Source: Bacteroidales bacterium
Lineage (GTDB): Bacteria > Bacteroidota > Bacteroidia > Bacteroidales > JAADGE01
DNA: 5,049 nucleotides
Assembly (NCBI GenBank): GCA_024762915.1
Contig: JANTGL010000216.1
Location: 1-5,049 of the forward strand
Reading direction: 5' to 3'
The notes under the pieces are model-generated. The model was given only the letters and a program-made list of their open reading frames with translations. It did no database searches and was not told where the DNA came from. Position numbers and translations under genes: made by a program. Each line of letters opens with the position of its first letter. Within the stretch, counting starts at the first letter, position 1. This document shows, one piece after another, positions 1-5,049 of this stretch.

Positions 1-51
1 TGCATTTTCTAATGCTTTTTCGTTTGTTACTTTGTTTATTAATTGTATCAT
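1..51 (-). CDS. 5' end of an unidentified gene, cut by the window edge
   Basis: Reading leftwards from an ATG at 51-49, the frame stays open to the edge and gives MIQLINKVTNEKALENA. No ATG, GTG or TTG lies between this ATG and the previous in-frame stop, so the start is unambiguous if the gene is real. It follows ygfK in the same direction with a gap of 98 bases, and I see no promoter-like TAnnTTTG or strong terminator in between, so co-transcription with ygfK is plausible. Seventeen residues are too few to name the product. The 'V-x-x-x-x-AL-x-x-A' pattern resembles the N-terminus of FAD-binding subunits of molybdenum hydroxylases (XdhB/YgfM type, usually '..P.s.eeAL.l..'), which would suit the context, but this is a weak guess. 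Confidence 0.4.
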   Translation of the reverse strand, partial: MIQLINKVTNEKALENA

Positions 52-90
52 TATAATATATTTAATGTTTATTTGCTGATTTGATTAATT

Positions 91-150
91 GTTTAGCTGT
101 ATAGTTGTTTAACTGTTTAGTTGTTTAACTGTTTAGTTGTTTAGTTGTTT
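91..150. repeat. Octamer tandem repeat, unit GTTTAGTT (about 7.5 copies)
   Basis: Consecutive 8-base units starting at 91 read gtttagct, gtatagtt, gtttaact, gtttagtt, gtttaact, gtttagtt, gtttagtt and a final half unit gttt. The units alternate between an -agtt and an -aact ending, so the 12-base string AACTGTTTAGTT occurs twice (111-122 and 127-138), each with a 4-base inverted pair around gttt. The left end decays gradually (83-90, gattaatt). The repeat abuts the ygfK stop codon at 152-150 and fills most of the gap to the next minus-strand gene. It is probably a slippage-generated spacer. It has no G+C-rich stem and so is not a convincing intrinsic terminator. Confidence 0.85.
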
Positions 151-3100
151 CAGAACTCTTTTGCACCTTTAAAAATCACACTCATTTCGGCGGCTTTTTT
201 CAAATCATAATCCTCATTTTCCGTTCCGGTGTATTCCGAAATTTCAAACGTTTTCTTATCTAGTTTTGCAATAAAATTATCCGATTGAAAAATCCAAAAA
301 TGTTCATTTTCAGTCAAGCTGAAATCAAAACCCTCTTCTTTTGCCAATAAAGTATTATTTTTTTCATCATAAAAATAGCCGTCTTTTTCCGTAACAAAAG
401 TTGTTTTATTCAGATACAAATGCGGTTTTTCTTTATACGGTGCTCCGGAAGTCGGACAAAATGTTTCGCAATTGGCACACATATTACACCAATCGGCAAT
501 ATGAATAATTTGTGAATTTTGTTTTACTTCAAAGATACCGTCATCAATAATTTGCCCGTTTTCTATTTTTTGCAGATTATATTTAATCGGCTCAATTTCA
601 TAATGTTGCAAAGCAAGGTTCGGACATAAAGTTGTGCAGACATCGCAAACTTCATCGCAAAGCAAACATCGAGATGCTTCCTCCACGGCTTCTTCTTTCG
701 TTAGTCCGGATGTTACCAAACTGAAATTCTTACGTTCGGAAAGTTCCGTTTCTTTAACGGGAACACCCGGAACACGTTTTGTTTTTTTGAGCAAAAGTTC
801 TTTTATTCTGTCGTTTCCGTTCATTCGCAACACGTCGTTTCGGTCAGATTTTGTATTAAAATTAATCTCCGATTTATCAATTATTGCCTGTGCTGCTTTT
901 CTGCCGTCGCCTATGGCTTTTATCAATGTTGAAGCATTGCGTTTGGCATCACCGCCGATAAAAACATTCGGAATTTTTGTTTCGTATTCGGTTTCTTCGG
1001 TTTGTAATAAGTTCGCATCTGCAAAATCAACGGCGAGTTTTTGACCAATTGCCGGAATAATTGTATCAACCGGAAAGTCAAAATCAGAACCTTTTATTTC
1101 AACCGGTCGTGCTCTGCCGCTTGCATCTTTTTCACCGAGTTTCATTTTTCGGCAAGTTAATGATACAGTTTTTCCGTTTTCGGAATTTATTCTCACGGGT
1201 GAAACCAGTTCGACAATCTTAACACCTTCTGCCAAAACATCATTAATTTCCTGATATTCCGCCGGCATTTGTTTAATGGTTCGGCGATATAAAATGGTCA
1301 CTTTTCCGTCATTACCGACTAATCGATATGCCGTGCGAGCCGCATCCATTGCCGTATTTCCGCCGCCTATAATTGCAACATTTTTTCCGAAAGTTTTTAT
1401 TTCTCCGGATTTTGCTTTATAGAGAAAATCCAAGGGATCAAGTAAACCTTCGGTATCGTCGCCTTTTATCATAAACGAAACCGCATTTTGAGCTCCGGCA
1501 CCGATGTAAATATAGTCCGCATTTGACCGCAGTTCCTCAAACTTTGCCTTATCAACTTTCACACCGTAATGAATTTTTACGCCTTCTTCCTCAATTTGAT
1601 TAATATCGATATCAACGGCATCATCGCCTAAACGAAATTTAGGAATGGCAGCCGAAACCATACCGCCGGCTTTTTCCTTCATTTCAAAAACTACAACTTC
1701 AAAACCGGCTTTATTCAGGAAATAAGCTGCCGATAAACCCGAAGGTCCCGCTCCTATTACGGCAACTTTTAGTTTTTTATTATCATTATCTCTGAATGTG
1801 TCGGCAACACAAGTTTCCGTATTCATATGATTATTGTGATATTCCGTTACAAAACGTTTTATATCCCTGATACGTAGTGAATTATCATAATTTATTCGTG
1901 TGCATTTTGTTTGGCAAGTATGGTCGCAAACCATTCCGGTAGAATTCGGGAAGGGATTGGTATCGAGAATAACTTCATACGCTTTTTCAAAATCGCCTTT
2001 TGCCGTATAATACATATAAGAAGGTATGCCTTGATTAGTCGGACAAGTAACTTCACACGGTGCAAAAGTGCAATCAAATTTTCCCAAAGATTGATGTGTT
2101 TTTATACTCGGATCGTGCGGACTGTTCTTTTTATATCTTTCGGAAATTTTAACAAAATTGGCATAGTCATTCAGTTTCAGAAGTTTATTTTCTTTTGACA
2201 AAGAAGTATTTGCGGTTTTCAGATTATCAATATATTGCTGCAACCTTCCGTAACCGCCCGGTTTCAACAAATCGGAACTTACCGTAACCGGATACAAACC
2301 GCAGGAAACAATATCGACAATATTAAAAGCTTCGGCACCTCCGGAAAAAGAGATATCCAAATTTCCGCCGAAGTCGTTTTGTAAATTTCTTGCAACATTA
2401 ATTGAAATCGGATGCAAAACTTTTCCGCTTGCATACATCATCTTTTCATTTTCCGGAAAGACTTCTTTATTATTTACACTTTCAAGCGTATTAGTCAGTT
2501 TCAAACCGAAAAAAACATTTTTTTCCTTTGCTTTTTCAGACAGTCGTTTTATAAATCCGAGTGCATCGGCATATTTTACGTCGTGTTCAAATGCTTCATC
2601 CGGAACTTCCGTATTAAAACCCGAGTTTGCAATAATCTCGCGTAAATCTTTTTTTCCGAGAAGAGTGGGATTAAGCTTTACGGTTGTATGCAAATTTCTT
2701 TCAGTAATAAGGTATTCAGCTATTTGTTCAATTTCATCGGGCGGGCATCCGTGCATTGTTGAAAGAGTGATATTATCCGTAATTTCTGAATTAATTTTTA
2801 AGTTTTTAACATTCGGATAAATATCTTTTATTTCTTCAATCTTTTTTTTTAATTCGGCAGAAGCATCAGTCATTTTATCAAAAAACCATTGCACGTTTTC
2901 TTTCATAATACCGGCCAAATCATATCCGGCACTCATATTAAAAATAAACCCGGCTTCATCTTTACTGCCTATTTTCAATAAATCTTTCAGGATATGAATT
3001 AAAATCAAAGCATTCAGATATTCATCAAAAGACTGATGCAATTTAAGTTCCTGCGACCATTCGCAGTTGTATCCTTCATCCTGCATATCGATACAAGGTT

Positions 3101-3389
3101 TCGAAACTTCCAATTCATCCAATGTTTGAACGGTTTTAAGTTCAATATATCTGGCTCCGGTTAACCAAGCGGCAATTATGTTTTGCGAAAGTTGCGTATG
3201 CGGTCCGGCAGCTACACCTATCGGAGTTTCAAGAAGTTGCCCGAAACGTTTTGAACGAAAAATATCTTTTTCATCAGGAATAAAAAATAATTCCTTATAA
3301 ATTCCGAAAATACTTTTTTTTGTATTATATTCTTTCAGAATTATTTGCAGAAGTTGTTTTAAAGGAGTCGGATTAAATTTATCAGTCAT
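150..3389 (-). CDS. ygfK: YgfK-family flavin/Fe-S oxidoreductase (putative selenate reductase subunit; DHOD-like + GltD-like)
   Basis: A 1079-residue cytoplasmic protein (E. coli YgfK is about 1030) with no signal peptide or membrane segment seen. Numbering is from the ATG at 3389. Residues 1-390 are a dihydroorotate-dehydrogenase-like flavin barrel: PIGVAAGPHTQL near 56-67, STMHGCPPDEIE near 210-221, KLNPT near 238 and an SGGAEA phosphate-loop-like stretch near 349. Next comes a GltD-like half: cysteines 440, 445, 449, 488, 492 and 496 for Fe-S binding, FAD motif GAGPSG at 546, NAD(P) motif IGGGNTAMDAAR at 674 and FAD-binding IGGD at 811. The C-terminus has two ferredoxin-like groups: cysteines 908, 911, 915, 918 and 922, then CNMCANCETFCP at 968-979. 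The family probably transfers electrons between NAD(P)H and a heterocycle or partner enzyme. In E. coli it is linked to selenate reduction and purine/urate catabolism, and its exact reaction is uncertain. A TTG at 3398 would add three residues. ATG is preferred because it is the stronger codon and E. coli YgfK likewise starts shortly before the (R/N)P(I/T)P segment. Confidence 0.95.
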   Translation of the reverse strand: MTDKFNPTPLKQLLQIILKEYNTKKSIFGIYKELFFIPDEKDIFRSKRFGQLLETPIGVAAGPHTQLSQNIIAAWLTGARYIELKTVQTLDELEVSKPCIDMQDEGYNCEWSQELKLHQSFDEYLNALILIHILKDLLKIGSKDEAGFIFNMSAGYDLAGIMKENVQWFFDKMTDASAELKKKIEEIKDIYPNVKNLKINSEITDNITLSTMHGCPPDEIEQIAEYLITERNLHTTVKLNPTLLGKKDLREIIANSGFNTEVPDEAFEHDVKYADALGFIKRLSEKAKEKNVFFGLKLTNTLESVNNKEVFPENEKMMYASGKVLHPISINVARNLQNDFGGNLDISFSGGAEAFNIVDIVSCGLYPVTVSSDLLKPGGYGRLQQYIDNLKTANTSLSKENKLLKLNDYANFVKISERYKKNSPHDPSIKTHQSLGKFDCTFAPCEVTCPTNQGIPSYMYYTAKGDFEKAYEVILDTNPFPNSTGMVCDHTCQTKCTRINYDNSLRIRDIKRFVTEYHNNHMNTETCVADTFRDNDNKKLKVAVIGAGPSGLSAAYFLNKAGFEVVVFEMKEKAGGMVSAAIPKFRLGDDAVDIDINQIEEEGVKIHYGVKVDKAKFEELRSNADYIYIGAGAQNAVSFMIKGDDTEGLLDPLDFLYKAKSGEIKTFGKNVAIIGGGNTAMDAARTAYRLVGNDGKVTILYRRTIKQMPAEYQEINDVLAEGVKIVELVSPVRINSENGKTVSLTCRKMKLGEKDASGRARPVEIKGSDFDFPVDTIIPAIGQKLAVDFADANLLQTEETEYETKIPNVFIGGDAKRNASTLIKAIGDGRKAAQAIIDKSEINFNTKSDRNDVLRMNGNDRIKELLLKKTKRVPGVPVKETELSERKNFSLVTSGLTKEEAVEEASRCLLCDEVCDVCTTLCPNLALQHYEIEPIKYNLQKIENGQIIDDGIFEVKQNSQIIHIADWCNMCANCETFCPTSGAPYKEKPHLYLNKTTFVTEKDGYFYDEKNNTLLAKEEGFDFSLTENEHFWIFQSDNFIAKLDKKTFEISEYTGTENEDYDLKKAAEMSVIFKGAKEF

Positions 3390-3418
3390 TTTACGCAAAA
3401 TTTCAATAAAAAGGGCAG

Positions 3419-3426
3419 CAAAGGTA
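3419..3426 (-). promoter_or_regulatory. Candidate Bacteroidota -7 promoter element for ygfK
   Basis: Read on the minus strand the bases are TACCTTTG, an exact match to the Bacteroidota sigma-factor -7 consensus TAnnTTTG. It ends 30 bases before the ygfK ATG, so transcription would begin near 3412 and leave a leader of roughly 20-25 bases. The usual -33 TTTG is not matched. At that distance there is only a T-rich run (about 3442-3447 on this strand), so the promoter may be weak or activator-dependent. Its upstream side abuts the first hairpin of the palindrome array (3462-3474). Confidence 0.45.
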
Positions 3427-3461
3427 ATAAATTATATGATAAAAAACTTAAAAAAAATTTC

Positions 3462-3543
3462 GCTCTTTCAGAGCTTTTTTCAACTCGCAAAATACACAGG
3501 GCTTTACCCTGTGTTTAAATATTGCGTTCCTTCGGAACTTAAA
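3462..3543. repeat. Palindrome module 1 (three hairpins, next to ygfK)
   Basis: Three stems in order. GCTCT-ttc-AGAGC is at 3462-3474 and is followed immediately by six T. ACACAGGG-cttta-CCCTGTGT is at 3494-3514 with an 8-bp perfect stem. GTTCC-ttc-GGAAC is at 3526-3538 and is followed by TTAAAAA. The first hairpin with its T run on the plus side, and a T run after GAAA on the minus side, could act as a weak two-way terminator separating the ygfK promoter from transcription through the array, but its stem is only 5 bp. The segment from 3494 onward aligns closely with 3881-3930 of module 3. Confidence 0.75.
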
Positions 3544-3588
3544 AAAATATACAACATTTATTATATCCGCATTTCTTTAAAGATTATT

Positions 3589-3698
3589 TTTTCGGGCTGA
3601 AAACCCGCAATATAAAAATACAGGGTATAACCCCATACAACAAAAAATATACAAAGCTTTACCGCGGGTATGAATTTTACCTTCTTTCGGAATTTTAT
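3589..3698. repeat. Palindrome module 2 (most decayed copy)
   Basis: It begins ttttcgggctgaaaacccg, in which CGGG at 3593-3596 pairs with CCCG at 3604-3607 and one inner pair is lost compared with module 4. The linker caatataaaaata follows, then GGGT-ata-ACCC at 3623-3633. The second half (about 3652-3695: aagctttaccgcgggta, later cttctttcggaatttt) is recognisable only by alignment with modules 1 and 3, because both of its stems have mismatches. This copy therefore appears old and no longer able to form every hairpin. Confidence 0.65.
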
Positions 3699-3821
3699 TT
3701 CTGTTTTATTCGTAAGAATTTATAAGCAGTTTTATGATGACGACAGTTTGTTTAATCTTATATTTTTAAGCAGATATTAATATATTTATTGTGAAATATT
3801 TAAAACTTTGATAATAACAAT
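3699..3821. other. A+T-rich spacer within the palindrome array, no feature recognised
   Basis: About 120 bases between modules 2 and 3. I see no open frame of useful length, no G+C-rich hairpin and no complete promoter match. The only symmetrical string is ATATTAATAT (3774-3783), which is expected by chance in sequence this A+T-rich. It may be unrelated sequence left between independently inserted repeat modules. Confidence 0.5.
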
Positions 3822-3934
3822 TTTTCGGGTTTTCAGCCTGAAATATAAAAACAAGAGGTTTTACCCCGTGAAATAAAAATACACAGAGCTTTTGCCGCGG
3901 GTTTAAATATTACGTTCCTTCGGAACTTAAAATA
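3822..3934. repeat. Palindrome module 3 (fullest copy, first hairpin loop inverted)
   Basis: It contains all four sub-elements. CGGGTTTTCAGCCTG is at 3826-3840. A decayed version of the CACGGGG/CCCCGTG stem is at about 3852-3870. A decayed AGGGC..CCGCGGGT stem is at about 3883-3902. A perfect GTTCC-ttc-GGAAC is at 3914-3926, followed by TTAAAA. The first hairpin carries TTTTC where modules 2 and 4 carry GAAAA or GAAAG, so the hairpin is flipped while its flanking linkers keep their direction. Confidence 0.7.
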
Positions 3935-3966
3935 ACTGACAACCTTATAATTTTAAATAATATTTG

Positions 3967-4051
3967 TTTTCGGGCTGAAAGCCCGCAATATAAAAACACG
4001 GGGTATTACCCCGTGAAATAAATACACTATAATTTGCCCTGAAAGGGCAAA
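3967..4051. repeat. Palindrome module 4 (three perfect hairpins beside the transposase gene)
   Basis: The best preserved stems of the array. CGGGCT-gaa-AGCCCG is at 3971-3985 with 6 bp. CACGGGGT-att-ACCCCGTG is at 3997-4015 with 8 bp. TTTGCCCT-gaa-AGGGCAAA is at 4033-4051 with 8 bp. The last replaces the GTTCCTTCGGAAC element that ends modules 1 to 3. It lies 54 bases before the transposase start, where the left-end subterminal hairpin of an IS200/IS605-type element would be expected. Perfect pairing next to the transposase and decay farther away suggests this copy is the youngest or is under selection. Confidence 0.8.
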
Positions 4052-4552
4052 ACGTTTCATAATACATGATCTTTTTATATTTTTACATTTCAAAATTAAA
4101 TAAAGATGCCTCAAAGTTTATCAAAAAATTGGTTACATTTTATATTTTCCGTAAAAAACAGAGAAAACCTAATAAAAAAAAACTGTCAAAAAGATTTGCA
4201 TGCATATATTATCGGTATTTTTTCAAATTACGGTTCTTATACGGAAGCAATATATGCCGTTCCTGACCACATTCATATTCTTTGCACTTTACCGCGAACA
4301 ATTTCCGTATCGGATTTAATGTCAAAAGTAAAATCATCATCTTCTAAATTTTTGAAACAATCAGGGATTGATAATTTTGTATGGCAAAACGGATATGACG
4401 TATTTTCAGTAAGTTCCTCAAAAGTCGAAACAGTAAAAACGTATATTCTAAATCAAGAAAAGCATCATCAAAAATCAACATTTCAAGACGAATACAGAAC
4501 TTTTTTAAAAGAATACAATGTTGAATATAACGAACAATATGTTTGGGATTAA
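4033..4552 (+). mobile_element. Possible IS200-like/RAYT unit: left hairpin plus transposase, right end not seen
   Basis: The perfect hairpin at 4033-4051 and the intact transposase gene form what could be the left part of an IS200-type element. The 22 bases between the transposase stop and the next gene start (tctcattttttaattttgc and three more) contain no hairpin, so a normal right end is missing unless it overlaps the coding sequence. IS200/IS605 elements have no terminal inverted repeats or target duplication, so the boundaries cannot be fixed from one copy. Confidence 0.3.
4106..4552 (+). CDS. tnpA: IS200/IS605-type Y1 (HUH) transposase, RAYT-like
   Basis: A 148-residue protein, full length for the single-domain Y1 transposase family. 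These enzymes cut and rejoin single-stranded DNA at hairpin-marked ends through a 5'-phosphotyrosine link. The HUH metal-binding motif is present as His55-Ile-His57 within VPDHIHIL. The catalytic tyrosine is Tyr113 in YILNQEKHH, with Gln117 four residues later as the probable third metal ligand. Other family signatures are FSVKNRE (14-20), LPRTISVSDL (62-71), FVWQNGYDVFSVS (91-103) and the C-terminal YVWD. No frameshift or internal stop is seen, so the enzyme appears intact. The start is ATG after an A-rich leader (aaataaag). A palindrome array lies upstream, and a mocA-like gene follows after 22 bases in the same direction. No TnpB or other accessory gene is present. It could be an IS200-like element or a REP-associated resident transposase. 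The lack of room for a right end favours the latter. Confidence 0.93.
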   Translation: MPQSLSKNWLHFIFSVKNRENLIKKNCQKDLHAYIIGIFSNYGSYTEAIYAVPDHIHILCTLPRTISVSDLMSKVKSSSSKFLKQSGIDNFVWQNGYDVFSVSSSKVETVKTYILNQEKHHQKSTFQDEYRTFLKEYNVEYNEQYVWD

Positions 4553-4570
4553 TCTCATTTTTTAATTTTG
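4542..4570 (+). promoter_or_regulatory. Candidate Bacteroidota promoter for the mocA-like gene (leaderless)
   Basis: A -33 type TTTG (4542-4545) and a -7 type TAATTTTG (4563-4570, exact match to TAnnTTTG) are separated by 17 bases, at the short end of the usual spacing. The -33 element lies in the last codons of the transposase gene. Transcription would start about 5-7 bases after the -7 element, at or next to the ATG at 4575, giving a message with almost no leader. In such A+T-rich DNA the match could be accidental. Confidence 0.4.
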
Positions 4571-4574
4571 CACC

Positions 4575-5049
4575 ATGCAAAGACCCGAAAATCTTTCATC
4601 CATAATTTTAGCAGGCGGATTATCAATCAGAATGAAAGTTCATAAAACGGAACTTCCGTTTGATGATAACAGAATTTTTTTACAAAAAATCGGTGAAGAA
4701 TATCTGGATTTCGGATGTAAAGAAATTATTGTTGTTTTTAATACCGAAAATTATAAATCGTTTATTAATAAAGGATTAAAATTGAATGATAAAATTAAAA
4801 TCGTTATTAATAAATATCCTGAAAAAGGACGATTTTACAGTTTGAAAATCGGTATTTCAGCACTTTCAAAAGCCGGATTCTCTTTTATACAAAACATTGA
4901 TAATCCGTTTGTTAATCAAGACATTTTAAATTTATTAAATTCAAACTCGGGTAAAGCCGATTACATTATACCTTCTTTTAGCGGAAAAGGAGGACATCCG
5001 ATTATGGTTTCCGAAAAAATTATCCGAGCCGTAAAAAAGGAAAATACCA
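4575..5049 (+). CDS. mocA: MocA/MobA-like molybdenum cofactor nucleotidyltransferase, 3' end cut by the window edge
   Basis: 158 codons are visible and the frame is open to the edge; the family is usually about 190-200 residues. The N-terminal nucleotide-binding signature is IILAGGLSIRM (10-20), followed by conserved Lys24 and LPF. The glycine usually found after RM is Lys21 here. EKGRFYSLKIGISAL (83-97) matches the substrate-side 'G..xSlkxgi' segment. NIDNPFV (107-113) supplies the metal-binding aspartate Asp109 in the D-x-P motif. GKGGHPIMVS (137-146) is the G-HP motif seen in MocA/YgfJ. MocA transfers CMP from CTP to molybdopterin-bound molybdenum, making the cofactor of xanthine-dehydrogenase-type hydroxylases in the cytoplasm. 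A TAA at 4563-4565 lies in frame upstream with no start codon between, and the next ATG would remove the LAGG loop, so ATG 4575 is the start. The nearby divergent ygfK favours MocA over MobA or a sugar nucleotidyltransferase, but substrate choice cannot be proven from this fragment. Confidence 0.85.
   Translation, partial: MQRPENLSSIILAGGLSIRMKVHKTELPFDDNRIFLQKIGEEYLDFGCKEIIVVFNTENYKSFINKGLKLNDKIKIVINKYPEKGRFYSLKIGISALSKAGFSFIQNIDNPFVNQDILNLLNSNSGKADYIIPSFSGKGGHPIMVSEKIIRAVKKENT

Larger units (their letters stand above)
3462..4051. repeat. Composite array of REP-like palindromes (about four diverged modules)
   Basis: This gene-free region holds at least ten short G+C-rich palindromes separated by A+T-rich linkers such as caatataaaaa and tttaaatatt. 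The order recurs. A first hairpin of the CGGGCTGAAAGCCCG type is followed about 11 bases later by a CACGGGGT...ACCCCGTG hairpin. A third, looser stem (AGGGCTTTACCCT and variants) comes next, then GTTCCTTCGGAAC followed by TTAAAA. Copies lie at about 3462-3543, 3589-3698, 3822-3934 and 3967-4051, with the first and last incomplete or ending differently. Most stems have a three-base loop, usually GAA or its complement TTC. The array lies between divergent genes and ends 54 bases before a Y1 transposase gene, the setting expected of REP/BIME-type sequences. Compact hairpins of this kind are common in Bacteroidota intergenic DNA, as far as I recall. Their function here is unknown. Confidence 0.8.

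Noticed and set aside
83..150. Possible CRISPR-like array
   Set aside because: The octamers are contiguous with no spacers, so this is a simple tandem repeat.
634..1044. Plus-strand open frame of 136 codons
   Set aside because: It lies wholly opposite the C-terminal, cysteine-rich part of ygfK, its composition is serine-rich shadow translation, and it has no recognisable motif or promoter.
1892..2645. Three smaller open frames on both strands (1892-2077, 1911-2198, 2412-2645)
   Set aside because: All overlap the strongly supported ygfK reading frame and show no conserved family features.
3396..3398. TTG start giving three extra N-terminal residues for ygfK
   Set aside because: The ATG at 3389 is a stronger codon, and family members begin close to that point. 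TTG cannot be fully excluded.
3462..3480. Hairpin followed by T6 as a true intrinsic terminator
   Set aside because: The stem is only 5 bp with 2 A-T pairs, and no plus-strand gene ends before it. It is better explained as one member of the palindrome array.
3427..4105. Possible molybdenum-cofactor riboswitch or other known structured RNA before mocA or ygfK
   Set aside because: The hairpins are repeated modules rather than one complex fold, they are not in the immediate leader of either metabolic gene, and nothing matches the Moco RNA layout that I can recognise.
4066..4266. Plus-strand open frame of 66 codons ahead of and overlapping the transposase
   Set aside because: It is out of frame with the transposase, is rich in Lys/Phe/Tyr as expected from A+T-rich sequence, and is contradicted by the family match of the 4106-4552 frame.
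4344..4580. Minus-strand open frame of 78 codons
   Set aside because: It is antisense to the transposase gene and overlaps the mocA start, with no motif.

Overview
The window looks like a low-GC member of the Bacteroidota. The evidence is A+T-rich DNA, A-rich rather than Shine-Dalgarno-like leaders in front of start codons, and two good matches to the Bacteroidota -7 promoter element TAnnTTTG placed directly upstream of recognisable genes. No rRNA, tRNA or CRISPR array was seen.

Layout. On the minus strand, positions 150-3389 hold one very large gene, ygfK. It encodes a multidomain flavin/iron-sulfur oxidoreductase, often labelled 'putative selenate reductase subunit'. Directly after its stop codon is an octamer tandem repeat (about 91-150), followed by the first 17 codons of another minus-strand gene that leaves the window at position 1. 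Upstream of ygfK (3427-4105) is a gene-free stretch. It is dominated by a patchwork of short G+C-rich palindromes set in A+T-rich DNA and arranged as about four diverged copies of a composite hairpin module (3462-4051). Next, on the plus strand, is an intact IS200/IS605-type Y1 (HUH) transposase gene (4106-4552). Only 22 bases later comes the start of a MobA/MocA-like nucleotidyltransferase gene (4575 to the right edge, incomplete).

How the genes fit together. In Escherichia coli, ygfK and mocA (ygfJ) lie in one neighbourhood with ssnA, ygfM and xdhD, which concerns xanthine-dehydrogenase-type molybdenum hydroxylases and anaerobic purine/urate breakdown. Finding a YgfK and a MocA-like protein divergently arranged here suggests a related locus. 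MocA would build the cytosine-dinucleotide form of the molybdenum cofactor, and YgfK would move electrons between NAD(P)H, flavins, Fe-S clusters and a heterocyclic substrate or partner enzyme. The hydroxylase itself is not in the window. It would be expected beyond one of the edges, possibly starting with the partial gene at 51-1.

The part least explained by known genes is the composite palindrome array beside the Y1 transposase. The transposase has no room for a right-end hairpin before mocA, which resembles a resident REP-associated transposase (RAYT) more than a complete insertion sequence.
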